The position numbers were made by a program, and so were the translations under genes. A model generated the notes under the pieces. The model saw nothing but the letters and a program-made list of their open reading frames with translations. It did no database searches and was not told the origin of the DNA. Below are positions 13,057-21,995 of a stretch of DNA of 45,711 nucleotides, piece by piece. Positions within the stretch are counted from its first letter, which is position 1. The number at the start of each line of letters is the position of its first letter. Source of the stretch: an uncultured Craurococcus sp. (GTDB taxonomy: Bacteria > Pseudomonadota > Alphaproteobacteria > Acetobacterales > Acetobacteraceae); assembly GCA_902805545.1 (NCBI GenBank), contig CADCTD010000143.1, positions 1 to 45,711 of the forward strand, read 5' to 3'.

Positions 13057-15342
13057 ATGAGCGCCGACCGCACGGCGGGGGCGCTCGACCTGGCCAGCGA
13101 GGCGCTGTTCCAGGCGCTCGGCGACAATGCCTACGAGCTCGACCACGACTTCCGCTTCCTGACCTTCAACGCGGGCTGTGTCGCCTATTACGGCGTGCCG
13201 GCCGAGGCGGCGCTGGGCCGGCCGATCTGGGAGGTGCTGGCCGGGGCGCGCGGCAGCTGGCTCGAGCCCTGGCTGCGCGAGGCGATGGCGACGCGGCGGC
13301 CGATGCGCATCGAGCGGGAAGGCGTGGTGCATCCGGGGCTCTGGCTCGAGATCACCGCCTTCCCGACCGCGCGCGGCCTCGGCGTCGCCTTCCGCGACCG
13401 CACGGCGGAGCATCATGCGGTCGAGGCGCTGCGGCAGGGCGGGGCGCGGCAGGCCTTCCTCCTCGCGCTGGAGGAGCGGCTGCGCGGGCTTGCCGATCCC
13501 GGCGAGGCGATGGCCGCGGCGGCGGAGCTGCTGGGGCGGCATCTCGGCGCCGCCCGGGCCGGCTATGCCGAGATGGATGCCAAGGGCGAGGAGTTGCTGG
13601 TGGTCCGGGACTGGACCGACGGGCGCCTGCCGCGGCGCACCGGCGAGCGGCGGCCGCTCGACGCCTTCGGCCCGGCCGCCGCGGCCGAGCCGCGCGCCGG
13701 GCGGGTGCTGGTGGTGGAGGATTGCCTCGCCGACCTGCGGACCGCCGGCGCGGCCGTGGCAGCCACCTGGGCGGGCATCGGCATCCGCGCCCTGGTGGTG
13801 GCGCCGCTGGTCAAGGCCGGGGCCTTCACCGCCTTCCTCTACGCCCATGACCTGGAGCCGCGGCGCTGGAGCGCGGCGGAAGCGGACCTCGTGCGCGACG
13901 TCGCCGAGCGGACCTGGGCGGCGGTCGAGCAGGCGCGCGCCGAGGCCGAGCGGCGGGAGAGCGAGGCACGGCTCGCCCTCGCCACGGAGGCCGCCGGGCT
14001 CGGCATCTGGGACTGGGACCTGGTGGCGAACCGCTTCGTCTACTCGGCCCGGGCCAAGGCGATCTGCGGCTTCGATCCCGGGCGGGAGCCGAGCTATGAG
14101 GAGGTCCAACGGGCGACGCATCCGGAGGACTTCCCGCAGACCTCGGCGGCGGCGCAGCGGGCCTTCGACCCGGCGCGGCGGGAGCAGCCGGCCTTCGACT
14201 ACCGCGTGGTGCGGCCGGATGGCAGCGTGCGGCGCGTCGTCGCGCATGGCCGGGCGGTGTTCGGGCAGGTCGGCGGCGAGGAGCGGGCGCTGCGCTATGT
14301 CGGCACCCTGCAGGACGTCACCGAGGCCTGGGAGGCGGCCGAGGCGCTGCGCGAGAGCGAGGCGCGGCTGCGGCTCGCGGTCGAGGCGGGGCGGATGGCG
14401 ATCTGGGAATACGACGTCGCCACCGACCGGGTCACCCGCTCGCCGGAGCTGAACCGGCTGCTGGGCTTCCCGGAGGATGCCGACCCAAGCATCGCCGAGA
14501 TGCGGGAGCGCCACTGGCCGGGCGAGCAGAAGCGGCTGCAGGCCATCGGCCAGGCGGCGCTGGCCCGCGGCGAGCGGCATTTCGAGGCGGAGTACCGCTA
14601 CCTCTGGCCCGATGGCTCGGTGCGCTGGCTGATGATGCGGGCGGAGGTGCGGTTCCGTACAGAGGGAGGGGCGAGCAAGGTCGTCGGCGTGGTGCTCGAC
14701 GTCACCGCGCGCAAGGCGGCGGAGGAGCGCCAGGCGCTGCTGATGCGCGAGGTCGACCACCGCGCCAAGAACGCCCTCGCCGTGGTGCAGGCGGCGGTGC
14801 GGCTGACCCTGGCGCCGGACCTCGAGAGCTACCGCCGGGCGATCGCCGGGCGGGTCGCGGCGCTGGCGCGGGCGCAGACGCTGCTGGCGGAGGACCGCTG
14901 GTCCGGGGCGGAGCTGCGGACGCTGGTGGAGGGGGAGCTGTCGGCCTTCGTCGGCGAGCGGCAGCGGGCGGTGCTGGAAGGCCCGCCGGTCGCCCTGCCG
15001 GCGCGGGCGGCGCAGCCGCTCGCCATGGCGATCCACGAGCTGGCGACCAATGCGGTGAAGTACGGGGCGCTGTCGGTGCCGTCCGGCAGCGTCGCCCTGC
15101 GCTGGCGGGTGGAGGGCCGGACGGCGCCGGTGCTGGCGCTGCACTGGACGGAGACGGGCGGGCCGCGGATCGAGGCACCGCCGGCGCGGCGCGGATTCGG
15201 CTCGCGCGTGCTCGAGGGGACGGTGCGGGGGCAGCTCTCGGGGGCGGTGACGCTCGCCTGGGAGACGGGCGGGCTGGTCTGCACGCTGGAGGTGCCGCTG
15301 CGGCGGGCGGGCGAGGCCGGGTCGGCGCCGGAGATCGGCTGA
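13057..15342 (+). CDS. HWE-family sensor histidine kinase with PAS-GAF-PAS-PAS input
   Basis: 761 residues, no membrane segments. Domains in order: PAS (about 15-125), GAF (about 140-300), PAS (about 310-430, ending YVGTLQDVTEA), PAS (about 440-550, ending VVGVVLDVTARK) and an HWE kinase core. The phospho-acceptor is His568 in REVDHRAKNALAVV; HELATNAVKYGALS is the N box, and the family-naming HWTE motif (His696, Trp697, Glu699) is present. Soluble signals such as redox state, light or ligands are the likely input, but no cofactor residues stand out. ATG at 13057 follows GGGAGG with 7-bp spacing. No response regulator is adjacent. Confidence 0.92.
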   Translation: MSADRTAGALDLASEALFQALGDNAYELDHDFRFLTFNAGCVAYYGVPAEAALGRPIWEVLAGARGSWLEPWLREAMATRRPMRIEREGVVHPGLWLEITAFPTARGLGVAFRDRTAEHHAVEALRQGGARQAFLLALEERLRGLADPGEAMAAAAELLGRHLGAARAGYAEMDAKGEELLVVRDWTDGRLPRRTGERRPLDAFGPAAAAEPRAGRVLVVEDCLADLRTAGAAVAATWAGIGIRALVVAPLVKAGAFTAFLYAHDLEPRRWSAAEADLVRDVAERTWAAVEQARAEAERRESEARLALATEAAGLGIWDWDLVANRFVYSARAKAICGFDPGREPSYEEVQRATHPEDFPQTSAAAQRAFDPARREQPAFDYRVVRPDGSVRRVVAHGRAVFGQVGGEERALRYVGTLQDVTEAWEAAEALRESEARLRLAVEAGRMAIWEYDVATDRVTRSPELNRLLGFPEDADPSIAEMRERHWPGEQKRLQAIGQAALARGERHFEAEYRYLWPDGSVRWLMMRAEVRFRTEGGASKVVGVVLDVTARKAAEERQALLMREVDHRAKNALAVVQAAVRLTLAPDLESYRRAIAGRVAALARAQTLLAEDRWSGAELRTLVEGELSAFVGERQRAVLEGPPVALPARAAQPLAMAIHELATNAVKYGALSVPSGSVALRWRVEGRTAPVLALHWTETGGPRIEAPPARRGFGSRVLEGTVRGQLSGAVTLAWETGGLVCTLEVPLRRAGEAGSAPEIG

Positions 15343-15441
15343 CGGGCAGGGCCGGCACGCGAAAAGGGCTGGACTTCCCGGCGCTTGGGCGGGAATCTTC
15401 ATGCTCCGTTCCAGGCACTTCCGGCAAGGACCTGCACGCCC

Positions 15442-16014
15442 ATGATGGCGGGCTCCCATGTTGCGCTCGGCATGGCGGCCTGGATGGCCGCGGCGCCGCA
15501 TCTCGGCCAGCCGCCGCTGGCGCCGGGGGCGCTTGCGCTGGCGGCGCTGGGCGGGCTGCTGCCGGATATCGACCACCCGAAATCCTGGGTCGGGCGGCGG
15601 GTGCGGCCGGCCTCGGACGTGCTGGCCGCGCTGCTCGGCCACCGGGGCGTGACGCATTCGCTGCTCGCGGTGCTGGCCTGCGGCTGGCTGCTGCGGCGCG
15701 GGGCGGTGCCGGCGGCCTATGCGGGGCCGGTGGTGGTCGGCTATCTCAGCCATCTCGGGGCGGACCTGCTGACGCCCGGCGGCCTGCGGCTGGCCTGGCC
15801 GCTGAAGGGGACCTGGGCCCTGCCGCTGGTGCGGACCGGCTCCGCCTTCGAGCCGCTGGTGGTGGCGGCGCTGATCGCGGCCGCCTGGCTGAGCCTGCCG
15901 CAGCGGCCCGACCCTTGGGCCCTGGCGGAGCGCTGGGGCCTCTGCATCACCTGCGAGGCGCTCCCCTTGCCCCCGCCGCCGCCGCCCCTGCCCCCGCGCC
16001 GCCGCGTCGCCTGA
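15442..16014 (+). CDS. YdjM/DUF457-family membrane-bound metal-dependent hydrolase
   Basis: 190 residues, four or so transmembrane helices. Family motifs: MAGSHVALGM, LLPDIDHPKSWVGRR, GHRGVTHSLL and HLGADLLTPGGLRLAWPL, with histidines and aspartates arranged as a membrane metal site. E. coli YdjM is LexA-controlled; the function is poorly defined. The tail is a run of prolines then RRRVA, cytoplasmic and unlike the family core. The ATG at 15442 follows AAGGA. The stop overlaps a hairpin (16014-16030). Confidence 0.85.
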   Translation: MMAGSHVALGMAAWMAAAPHLGQPPLAPGALALAALGGLLPDIDHPKSWVGRRVRPASDVLAALLGHRGVTHSLLAVLACGWLLRRGAVPAAYAGPVVVGYLSHLGADLLTPGGLRLAWPLKGTWALPLVRTGSAFEPLVVAALIAAAWLSLPQRPDPWALAERWGLCITCEALPLPPPPPPLPPRRRVA

Positions 16015-16030
16015 GGCCGGCTTCCGGCCT
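16014..16030 (+). terminator. Hairpin at the end of the YdjM-like gene
   Basis: AGGCCGG (16014-16020), CTT, CCGGCCT (16024-16030): perfect 7-bp arms that start in the stop codon. No T-run follows, so termination strength is uncertain. Confidence 0.45.
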
Positions 16031-16041
16031 GCGAGGGTCCT

Positions 16042-16121
16042 GCCACCCCGGGGGGTACATCACCAATGCGTTGCATCGGCGATGGGAACCCTGCCGGGGT
16101 GGCCTGGAGGGGCAAAGCCCC
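16042..16121 (+). promoter_or_regulatory. Strongly structured leader in front of glk
   Basis: A nested 62-nt hairpin occupies 16042-16103: GCCACCCCGG pairs with CCGGGGTGGC (16094-16103), GGGT (16053-16056) with ACCC (16088-16091), CATC (16058-16061) with GATG (16081-16084), and ATGC (16066-16069) with GCAT (16073-16076) around a GTT loop. A second hairpin GGGGC-AAA-GCCCC (16109-16121) ends 14 bp before the glk ATG. Possible mRNA control element or a small inserted palindrome; no known riboswitch is recognised. Confidence 0.5.
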
Positions 16122-16135
16122 GTCAGAATGCTGGA

Positions 16136-17059
16136 ATGACAACGCTCCTCGCCGATATCGGCGGCACCAATGCCCGCTTCGCCCTGTCCGAGGGCGAGGT
16201 CCCGGCCGACCACGCCAGCGTCGCCCTCGACGGCTTCCCCGACATCGTCGATGCCATCGCGCATTTCCTGGGTGGCGCGAAGCCGCCGGAGGCCGCGGTG
16301 CTGGCCGTCGCAGGCCCGGTCGTGCGGAACAGCGTGCGGCTGACCAACCGCGGTTGGCTGGTGGATGGGGCGGCGATCGAACGGGCGCTCGGCATCGGGC
16401 ATGTGCGGGTGGTGAACGACTTCGCCGCGCAGTCCTGGGCCCTGCCGAGCCTCGCCGGGCCCGATCTCCATCCGCTCGGCGGCGGGGCGGCGGAGGAGGG
16501 GGCGCCGCTCGCCGTGGTGGGGCCGGGCACCGGGCTCGGCATCGGCGCCTTTCTCCCGCCTGGCCAGGCGCTGGTGACGGAGGGCGGGCATGCCAGCATC
16601 GCCACCCATGAGCCGCGCGAGGCGGCGGTGGTGGAATGGCTGCGCGGCCGGCACGGGCATGTCTCGGCGGAGCGGGTGCTCTCCGGCCAGGGGATCGAGA
16701 ATCTCCATGCCGGGCTGGCGGCGGTGGACGGGGTGACGGTGGAGGCGCTGGACGCCGCCGAGATCACCCGCCGGGCACTGGCCGGGGAGGATGCGCGGGC
16801 GGTGGAGGTGCTCGACATCTTCTGCGCCATGCTCGGGAGCGTGGCCGGGGACCTGGCGCTGCTCTACGGGGCGAAGGGCGGCGTCTACGTGGCGGGCGGC
16901 ATCTGCCCGCGCTTCCCGGACTACCTGGCGGCCTCGCGGTTCCGGGCGCGGTTCGAGGCGAAAGGCCGGTTCCGCGACTGGCTGGCGCCGGTGCCGGCCT
17001 GGCTGGTGATGCGGCCCGACCCGGCGATGCTGGGGCTGGCGGCCATCGCCCGCGGCTGA
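16136..17059 (+). CDS. glk: Glucokinase (Glk family)
   Basis: 307 residues. The ATP-binding LLADIGGTNARFAL opens the protein; VNDFAAQSWALP contains the catalytic Asp, VVGPGTGLGIGA the phosphate loop, TEGGHASIA the sugar-binding Glu/His region, and VYVAGGICPRF the adenosine-binding end. This matches the bacterial Glk family (not ROK), which phosphorylates glucose to glucose-6-phosphate in the cytoplasm. The start at 16136 is chosen because the protein then begins MTTLLADIGGTN; the ribosome site is weak. An elaborate hairpin leader precedes it. Confidence 0.93.
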   Translation: MTTLLADIGGTNARFALSEGEVPADHASVALDGFPDIVDAIAHFLGGAKPPEAAVLAVAGPVVRNSVRLTNRGWLVDGAAIERALGIGHVRVVNDFAAQSWALPSLAGPDLHPLGGGAAEEGAPLAVVGPGTGLGIGAFLPPGQALVTEGGHASIATHEPREAAVVEWLRGRHGHVSAERVLSGQGIENLHAGLAAVDGVTVEALDAAEITRRALAGEDARAVEVLDIFCAMLGSVAGDLALLYGAKGGVYVAGGICPRFPDYLAASRFRARFEAKGRFRDWLAPVPAWLVMRPDPAMLGLAAIARG

Positions 17060-17091
17060 GCGAAACGACTTGCCCGGCGGACGCGGCGATG

Positions 17092-17106
17092 CTTGCATGA
17101 TGCAAG
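17092..17106 (+). promoter_or_regulatory. Palindromic operator in front of the HxlR gene
   Basis: CTTGCAT (17092-17098), G, ATGCAAG (17100-17106): a perfect palindrome with 7-bp arms, 19 bp before the HxlR start. Position and symmetry fit autoregulation by a dimeric HxlR repressor that also controls the downstream exporter. Confidence 0.65.
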
Positions 17107-17125
17107 TTGCAGGAGCGCCGCGCCG

Positions 17126-17611
17126 ATGGGCCGCACTGACTTCACCCAGATGCGCTGCCCGGTGGCCCGCGCCATGGCCGTGCTCGGCGAGCGCTGGGCC
17201 ATGCTGGTGCTGCGGGAATGCTTCTACGGCACCCGCCGCTTCGACGAGTTCGAGCGCAACCTCGGCATCGCGCCGAACATCCTCTCGGCCCGGCTGCGCG
17301 ACCTGACGGCGCATGGGCTGCTCGAGAAGGCGCCGGCGACCGGGGCGCGGCACGAATACCGGCTGACCGAGAAGGGGCGCGACGCCTTCCCGGTCTTCCT
17401 CGCGCTGAAGGGCTGGGCCGACCGCTGGATGACCGGGCCGGAAGGCCCGCCCCTGGTGCTGGAGGAGCGGGCGACGGGCGAGCCGGTGCGGAGCCCGCCG
17501 GCGCTCTCCTCCACCGGAAGCCCGCTGCGGCCGGAGGATATCCGCGTGCTGGCCGGGCCGGGGGCGAGCGCGGCGCTGCGGGCGCGCTTCGAGGCCTCTG
17601 TCGATGGCTGA
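17126..17611 (+). CDS. HxlR-family transcriptional regulator
   Basis: 161 residues from ATG 17126. The winged helix is typical of HxlR: MRCPVARAMAVLGERWAMLVLRE, RRFDEFERNLGIAPNILSARLRDL and the wing GLLEKAPATGARHEYRLTEKG. The single N-terminal Cys (RCPVA) is at the position often used for redox sensing in this family. A C-terminal extension of about 50 residues is unusual in composition. AGGAG lies 12 bp before the start; an upstream in-frame TTG within the palindrome is rejected as start. The gene overlaps the MATE exporter by 8 bp, indicating an operon and probable control of it. Confidence 0.9.
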   Translation: MGRTDFTQMRCPVARAMAVLGERWAMLVLRECFYGTRRFDEFERNLGIAPNILSARLRDLTAHGLLEKAPATGARHEYRLTEKGRDAFPVFLALKGWADRWMTGPEGPPLVLEERATGEPVRSPPALSSTGSPLRPEDIRVLAGPGASAALRARFEASVDG

Positions 17612-18944
17612 CGGCTCGACGGCGCTGGCGGCGCCTGCCTCGCGCGAGCTGTTCCGCCGCGTCTGGGTGCTGGCGGCGCCGACCACCGCCGTCGCGGCGC
17701 TACAATCGGCGGCGCAGCTGGTCGAGCCATGGCTCGCGGCGCGGCAAGGCACGGCGGCGCTCGCCGGCTGGGCGGTGGTGCTGCCCTTCGCCCTGCTGAT
17801 GATGCAGATGTCGACGGGGGCGATGGGCGGCGGCGTGGTCTCCGCCATCGCCCGGGCGCTGGGGGCGGGGAAGCGGGAGGAGGCCTCCGCCCTCGTCGTG
17901 CATGCGCTGGTGATCGCCTTCGGCTTCGGCCTCCTCTTCGCGCTGGGGCTCGCGGTCTTCCCCCGCACGGTGCTCGGCGCGATCGGCGGGCCGGAGGCGG
18001 CGGAGGCGGCCGCGGCCTATTGCGCCTGGCTGTTCGGCGCCGGGGCGGTGCCCGCCTGGATGGCGAACACGCTGGCCTCCGTGCTGCGCGGCGGGGGGCG
18101 GCATGCGCTGGCCTCGCGGGTGCTGCTGCTGGCCTGGGTCGGCTATCCGCTGCTGGCCTGGGCGCTGATGGAGCCGGCGGGGCTCGGCCTGGCGGGGGCG
18201 GGGATGGCCTTCGCCGCGAGCATGGCGGCGGCCTCGGTCGGCATGGCGGTGGTGGTGCTGCGCGGCGGCGCGGGCTTCGTGCCGGACCTGCGGGTGCGGC
18301 TGAGCCGGGCGATGTTCGGGCGCATCCTCTCGGTCGGACTTGTCGCCTGCGCGATGGCGACGGTGGCCAACCTGGCGACGATCCTGGTGACGGCGCGCGT
18401 CGCCGCCTATGGGGCGGTCGCCGTCGCCGCCTATGGCGTCTCGGCGCGGATCGAGTTCCTGATGGTGCCGCTGGCCTTCGGTGTCGGCTCGGCGCTGACG
18501 GCGCTGGTCGGGCGCGCGGTCGGCGCCGGCGACTGGGCGACGGCGCGGCGGACGGCCTGGGCCGGGGCGGCGATGGCGCTCGGCGTGACCTTCCTGGTTG
18601 GCGTCTTCGTCGCCGTGGCGCCGGGCTTCACGGCCTCGGCCTTCAGCCGCGATCCGGCGGTGGTCGAGATCGCGACCCAGGCGCTGGCCGTGATCGGCTT
18701 CGCGCTGCCCGGCTTCGGCGTCGGCATGGCGCTCTACTTCGCCAGCATGGGGGCGGGGCGGATGGCGGGGCCGGTCGTGGCGGCGCTGGCGCGCATCGGC
18801 TGCGCGGTCGGCGGCGGCTGGCTGCTGGGCGATGTGCTGGGCTACGGGCTGCAGGGGCAGTTCGTCGCCGTGGCGCTCGGCCTCAGCGCCTATGGGCTGA
18901 TCACGGCGCTGGCGGTCCGGCCGGGGGTGTGGTCGGCGCGGTGA
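17604..18944 (+). CDS. MATE-family efflux transporter
   Basis: 446 residues with 12 hydrophobic helices in two homologous halves (first half ending about residue 225). Features such as the N-terminal FRRVWVLAAPTTAVAALQSAAQLVEPW and the repeated SxxxxALGAG and ALVGRAVGAGDW loops (GA-[KD].. after helix 2 of each half) fit the NorM/DinF superfamily of Na+ or H+ antiporters for drugs and cationic metabolites. The start overlaps the HxlR gene. The stop TGA directly abuts the opposite-strand TCA of the following receptor gene. Confidence 0.88.
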   Translation: MADGSTALAAPASRELFRRVWVLAAPTTAVAALQSAAQLVEPWLAARQGTAALAGWAVVLPFALLMMQMSTGAMGGGVVSAIARALGAGKREEASALVVHALVIAFGFGLLFALGLAVFPRTVLGAIGGPEAAEAAAAYCAWLFGAGAVPAWMANTLASVLRGGGRHALASRVLLLAWVGYPLLAWALMEPAGLGLAGAGMAFAASMAAASVGMAVVVLRGGAGFVPDLRVRLSRAMFGRILSVGLVACAMATVANLATILVTARVAAYGAVAVAAYGVSARIEFLMVPLAFGVGSALTALVGRAVGAGDWATARRTAWAGAAMALGVTFLVGVFVAVAPGFTASAFSRDPAVVEIATQALAVIGFALPGFGVGMALYFASMGAGRMAGPVVAALARIGCAVGGGWLLGDVLGYGLQGQFVAVALGLSAYGLITALAVRPGVWSAR

Positions 18945-19898
18945 TCAGCCGCGCTGCACCCAGGGCGTGCGTTGCCAGAGGCCGCGATAGTCGGCTTCCT
19001 CGCGGCGGAGGCGGGCGAACCAGGCCTCGCCCGGCTCATAGGCCGGCTCGGTGAAGCGGCTCTCCAGGGCGCGGATGAACTCCGGGTCGCGGGCGATCTC
19101 CTCCGTCACTTCGCGCAGCCGGGCGAGGATGGCGGGCGGCGTGCCGACGGGCGCGACCAGGCCGCGCTCCGAGGCCATGGTGACCGGGTAGCCGAGCTCC
19201 GTCAGCGTCGGCACCGCCGGCCCGAAGCGGCTGCGGCTGGCGGCCGCCTGGACGAGGATGCGGAAGCCCTGCGGCGCGGCGGTGACGGCGCCGAGGTTGA
19301 GCCCCATCAGGTCCACCTGGCGGCCGAGCACGGCGGTCCGCAGCTGCGGATCGCCCTGGAAGGCGACATGGGTGAGGCGGATGCCGGCCGCCTGCTGCAG
19401 CAGCACGAGCTGCAGATGATCGTCCGTGCCGATGCCGGGGGAGGCGTAGGTGATGCTGTCGGGCGCCGCCTTCGCCCGGTCGACCACGTCCTGCAGGCTG
19501 CGATAGGGGCTGTCGGCATGGGCGGTGATGGCGCTCGGGTCCGTCACCAGGTTGGCGATGGGGGCGAAATCATCGAGCCGGAACTGCGCCTGCCGCTCGA
19601 TGGGGATGGTGAGCAGGCCGGGATAATTGGTGGTGCCGAGGGTATGGCCGTCGGGCCGGGCGCGGGCGACGGCGCCGAGCGCCAGCTCCCCGCCCGCGCC
19701 GGGGCGGTTGGTGATGACGACCGTGCCGCCGAGCTTCTGCTCCAGCGCGCGGCCATAGGAGCGGGCATCGAGATCGGTGCCGCCGCCGGCGGTGAAGCCG
19801 ACGATGATCTCGATCGGCCGCTCCGGGTAGCGGGTCGTCTGGGCCAGCGCGGGCGTCGCCAGCGTCGTGGCGAGGAGGGTGCGGCGGAGGAGGGTCAT
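18945..19898 (-). CDS. Bug/TctC-family solute-binding receptor 1
   Basis: 317 residues. Signal peptide MTLLRRTLLATTLATPALAQ; then YPERPIEIIVGFTAGGGTDLDAR, GGTVVITNRPGAGGELA and ARPDGHTLG, the hallmarks of periplasmic Bug receptors that bind dicarboxylates, amino acids or similar anions. Tripartite tricarboxylate transport partners TctA/TctB are not in the window, so this is an orphan receptor. Its ATG overlaps the TGA of the upstream epimerase (ATGA at 19898-19895), so they are one operon, suggesting a ligand related to a sugar acid or sugar. Confidence 0.93.
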   Translation of the reverse strand: MTLLRRTLLATTLATPALAQTTRYPERPIEIIVGFTAGGGTDLDARSYGRALEQKLGGTVVITNRPGAGGELALGAVARARPDGHTLGTTNYPGLLTIPIERQAQFRLDDFAPIANLVTDPSAITAHADSPYRSLQDVVDRAKAAPDSITYASPGIGTDDHLQLVLLQQAAGIRLTHVAFQGDPQLRTAVLGRQVDLMGLNLGAVTAAPQGFRILVQAAASRSRFGPAVPTLTELGYPVTMASERGLVAPVGTPPAILARLREVTEEIARDPEFIRALESRFTEPAYEPGEAWFARLRREEADYRGLWQRTPWVQRG

Positions 19899-20905
19899 GC
19901 GCCGCGCCCCTCGTTGCTCTCGCGCCAGGCGATGAGGCGGCGCAGCCCCTCCCGCATGTCGACCTCCGGCGCCCAGCCGATGGCCTCCTTCGCCCGCTCA
20001 TGCGCGATGCGGAAGGCGCCGCCCGAGGTGAGGCGCACTTTGCCCGGCTCGCTGCCGATGAACTCCGGCGCGGGCCCGCCACCGACCAGCTCGGTGATGA
20101 GCCGCACGAGCTCGAGCGTGGTGGTCGGCGCGGGGCCGGAGGTGTTGACCGCGACATCCGTCGCCGCGCTCCCGAAGGCCATGCGGTTGGCCCGCGCCAG
20201 GTCGCCGACATAGACGAAATGCTTGGTCTCGGAGCCGTCGCCGAAGACCTGCGGCGCCTCGCCGCGCTTCAGCCGGTCGATGGTCTCGATGATGTAGAGC
20301 GCATTGGCGGCGCGGTAGTGCTGGCGCTCGCCATAGACCGTGCTGTAGCGCAGGACGACATAGTCCTGGCCCCATTTGCGGTGGGCATCGCGGCAGAGCT
20401 GCTCGCCGATGATCTTGCTGGCGCCGTAGAGGATGGCGGCGGGCGGGGCGCCGGCGGAGTGGAAGGGCGTGTCCTCCACCAGCTCCCCGGCGACGCCGGG
20501 GCCGTAGCCATAGGTGGCGTTGGATGAGGCGAAGACCACCTTCCGCACGCGGTTGGCGCGGCAGGCCTCCAGCATGTTCTGCACGCCGCGGATGTTGACG
20601 TCGAGCCCGCCCCAGGGGTCGCGGTCCATCGAGAGCGTCATGTAGGCGGCGAGATGGAGCACGCCCGCCAGGCCCTCCGTCGCGCGCAGCAGGTCCGCCA
20701 TGCGCATGACGTCGCCGCGGATGAGCGTCAGGCGCGGATGGTCCTTCAGGTGGGCGACGGCGGCGTCGGAGCCGAAGGCGAAATTGTCGAGCAGGACGAC
20801 CTCGGCCGCGCCATGGTCCAGCAGCTCGCCGGCGGTGGCGGAGCCGACCAGGCTCGCCCCGCCGATGATGGCGAAGCGGTTGCCCGCGATGGGGACCGAG
20901 GCCAT
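19895..20905 (-). CDS. NAD-dependent sugar-nucleotide epimerase/dehydratase (extended SDR)
   Basis: 336 residues from ATG 20905, which follows GGGAGGGAAACGC; the frame extends 10 codons further but without a ribosome site. Rossmann motif IIGGASLVGSATA, LLDNFAFGS for the adenine ribose, LHLAAYMTLSMDRDP, SSNATYG, and the catalytic YGASK (Tyr-x3-Lys). The C-terminal VYGERQHYRA and GDGSETKHFVYVGDLARA fit GalE/WbpP-type epimerases or dehydrogenases. The substrate is unknown. It heads a two-gene operon with Bug receptor 1; the divergent neighbours also carry Bug and enolase-family genes. Confidence 0.88.
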   Translation of the reverse strand: MASVPIAGNRFAIIGGASLVGSATAGELLDHGAAEVVLLDNFAFGSDAAVAHLKDHPRLTLIRGDVMRMADLLRATEGLAGVLHLAAYMTLSMDRDPWGGLDVNIRGVQNMLEACRANRVRKVVFASSNATYGYGPGVAGELVEDTPFHSAGAPPAAILYGASKIIGEQLCRDAHRKWGQDYVVLRYSTVYGERQHYRAANALYIIETIDRLKRGEAPQVFGDGSETKHFVYVGDLARANRMAFGSAATDVAVNTSGPAPTTTLELVRLITELVGGGPAPEFIGSEPGKVRLTSGGAFRIAHERAKEAIGWAPEVDMREGLRRLIAWRESNEGRGA

Positions 20906-20939
20906 GCGTTTCCCTCCCGTCTTTTCGCCCGCCATCCAA

Positions 20940-21914
20940 TCAGGGTGCGGCGCCGAGGGAAATCCCCTTTGCCATGATCACCCCGCCCCAGCGCTCCCGC
21001 TCCTCCGCCAGATAGGCCTCGATGGCGGCCGGCTCGCGCGGCGGCTGCACGGCGAGGCCGAGATCGCCGAAGCGCCGGGCGAACTCCGCATCCTGCTGCA
21101 CCGCGGCCAGCGCGGCGCGCAGCCGGGCCATGACCGGCTCCGGCACCGCCCGCGGCAGGGCGAGGCCGAACCAGGTGGCGGCCTGGTAGCCGGGCAGGCC
21201 GCTCTCGGCGACGGTCGGCACATCGGGGAGGACGGCGAGGCGCTCGCGCGTCGTCACGGCCAGGGCGCGCAGCCGCCCCTCCCGGATCTGCGGGAGGGAG
21301 GTGCCGATGACGTCGAACATCACCTGCACATCGCCCGCGGCCAGCGCCAGGAGGGAGGGCGCGCTGCCGGGATAGACCACGTTCGTCATGCCGATGCCGG
21401 CGCCCATGGCGAAGAGCTCGGCGGCGAGCTGGATCGGGTTGCCGAGGCCGACCGACGCGTAGTTCACCGCATCCGGCCTCGCCTTCGCATAGGCGACGAA
21501 TTCCGCGACGCTGCGGGCCGGCAGCGAGGGCGGCACCACCATCACCAGCGGCGTCTCGACGATGATGCCGGCGACGGCCAGGTCGCGCGCCGCGTCATAG
21601 GGAAGCTGCCGGTAGAGCATCGGGTTGAGCACGATGCTGGCGCCGCTCGCCATCAGCAGGGTGAGGCCATCCGGCGCCGCCTGGGCGACGGCCTGGGCGC
21701 CGATGATGGTGTTCGCGCCGGGGCGGTTCTCCACCGTCACCGGCTGGCCGAGCTGCGCGCCGAGGCCCGCGGCGGTGGCGCGGCCGAGGATGTCCGTCAC
21801 CCCGCCCGGCGCATAGGGCACGACGAGGCGGAGCGGCCGCGGCGGCCAGGTCTGTGCGGCAGCCGGCAGGGCGAGGAAGGGCAGGGCGAGGGCGGCGCGG
21901 CGCGGCATCGGCAT
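20940..21914 (-). CDS. Bug/TctC-family solute-binding receptor 2
   Basis: 324 residues. Signal peptide MPMPRRAALALPFLALPAAAQ, then PPRPLRLVVPYAPGGVTDILGR, GQPVTVENRPGANTIIGAQ and AAPDGLTLLMAS, the standard Bug motifs for anion binding. It precedes the epimerase on the same strand (34-bp gap) and is divergent from the enolase-superfamily gene at 21996, so the promoters are in the 81-bp region 21915-21995. No TctAB genes are nearby. Ligand inferred, not known: probably a sugar acid handled by the neighbour. Confidence 0.93.
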   Translation of the reverse strand: MPMPRRAALALPFLALPAAAQTWPPRPLRLVVPYAPGGVTDILGRATAAGLGAQLGQPVTVENRPGANTIIGAQAVAQAAPDGLTLLMASGASIVLNPMLYRQLPYDAARDLAVAGIIVETPLVMVVPPSLPARSVAEFVAYAKARPDAVNYASVGLGNPIQLAAELFAMGAGIGMTNVVYPGSAPSLLALAAGDVQVMFDVIGTSLPQIREGRLRALAVTTRERLAVLPDVPTVAESGLPGYQAATWFGLALPRAVPEPVMARLRAALAAVQQDAEFARRFGDLGLAVQPPREPAAIEAYLAEERERWGGVIMAKGISLGAAP

Positions 21915-21995
21915 GGTCGTTTCTCCTCCGCCCCGATGGCTAGCCGATGCGGCGGGGGTTTCCTACCCTCGTGCCGCGGGAAGGGGACGAAGCCC

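Noticed and set aside
13016-13060. 14-codon upstream frame (MERTSVTAHREAMA) overlapping the HWE kinase start
   Set aside because: No ribosome site and no sign of attenuation; chance frame is more likely.
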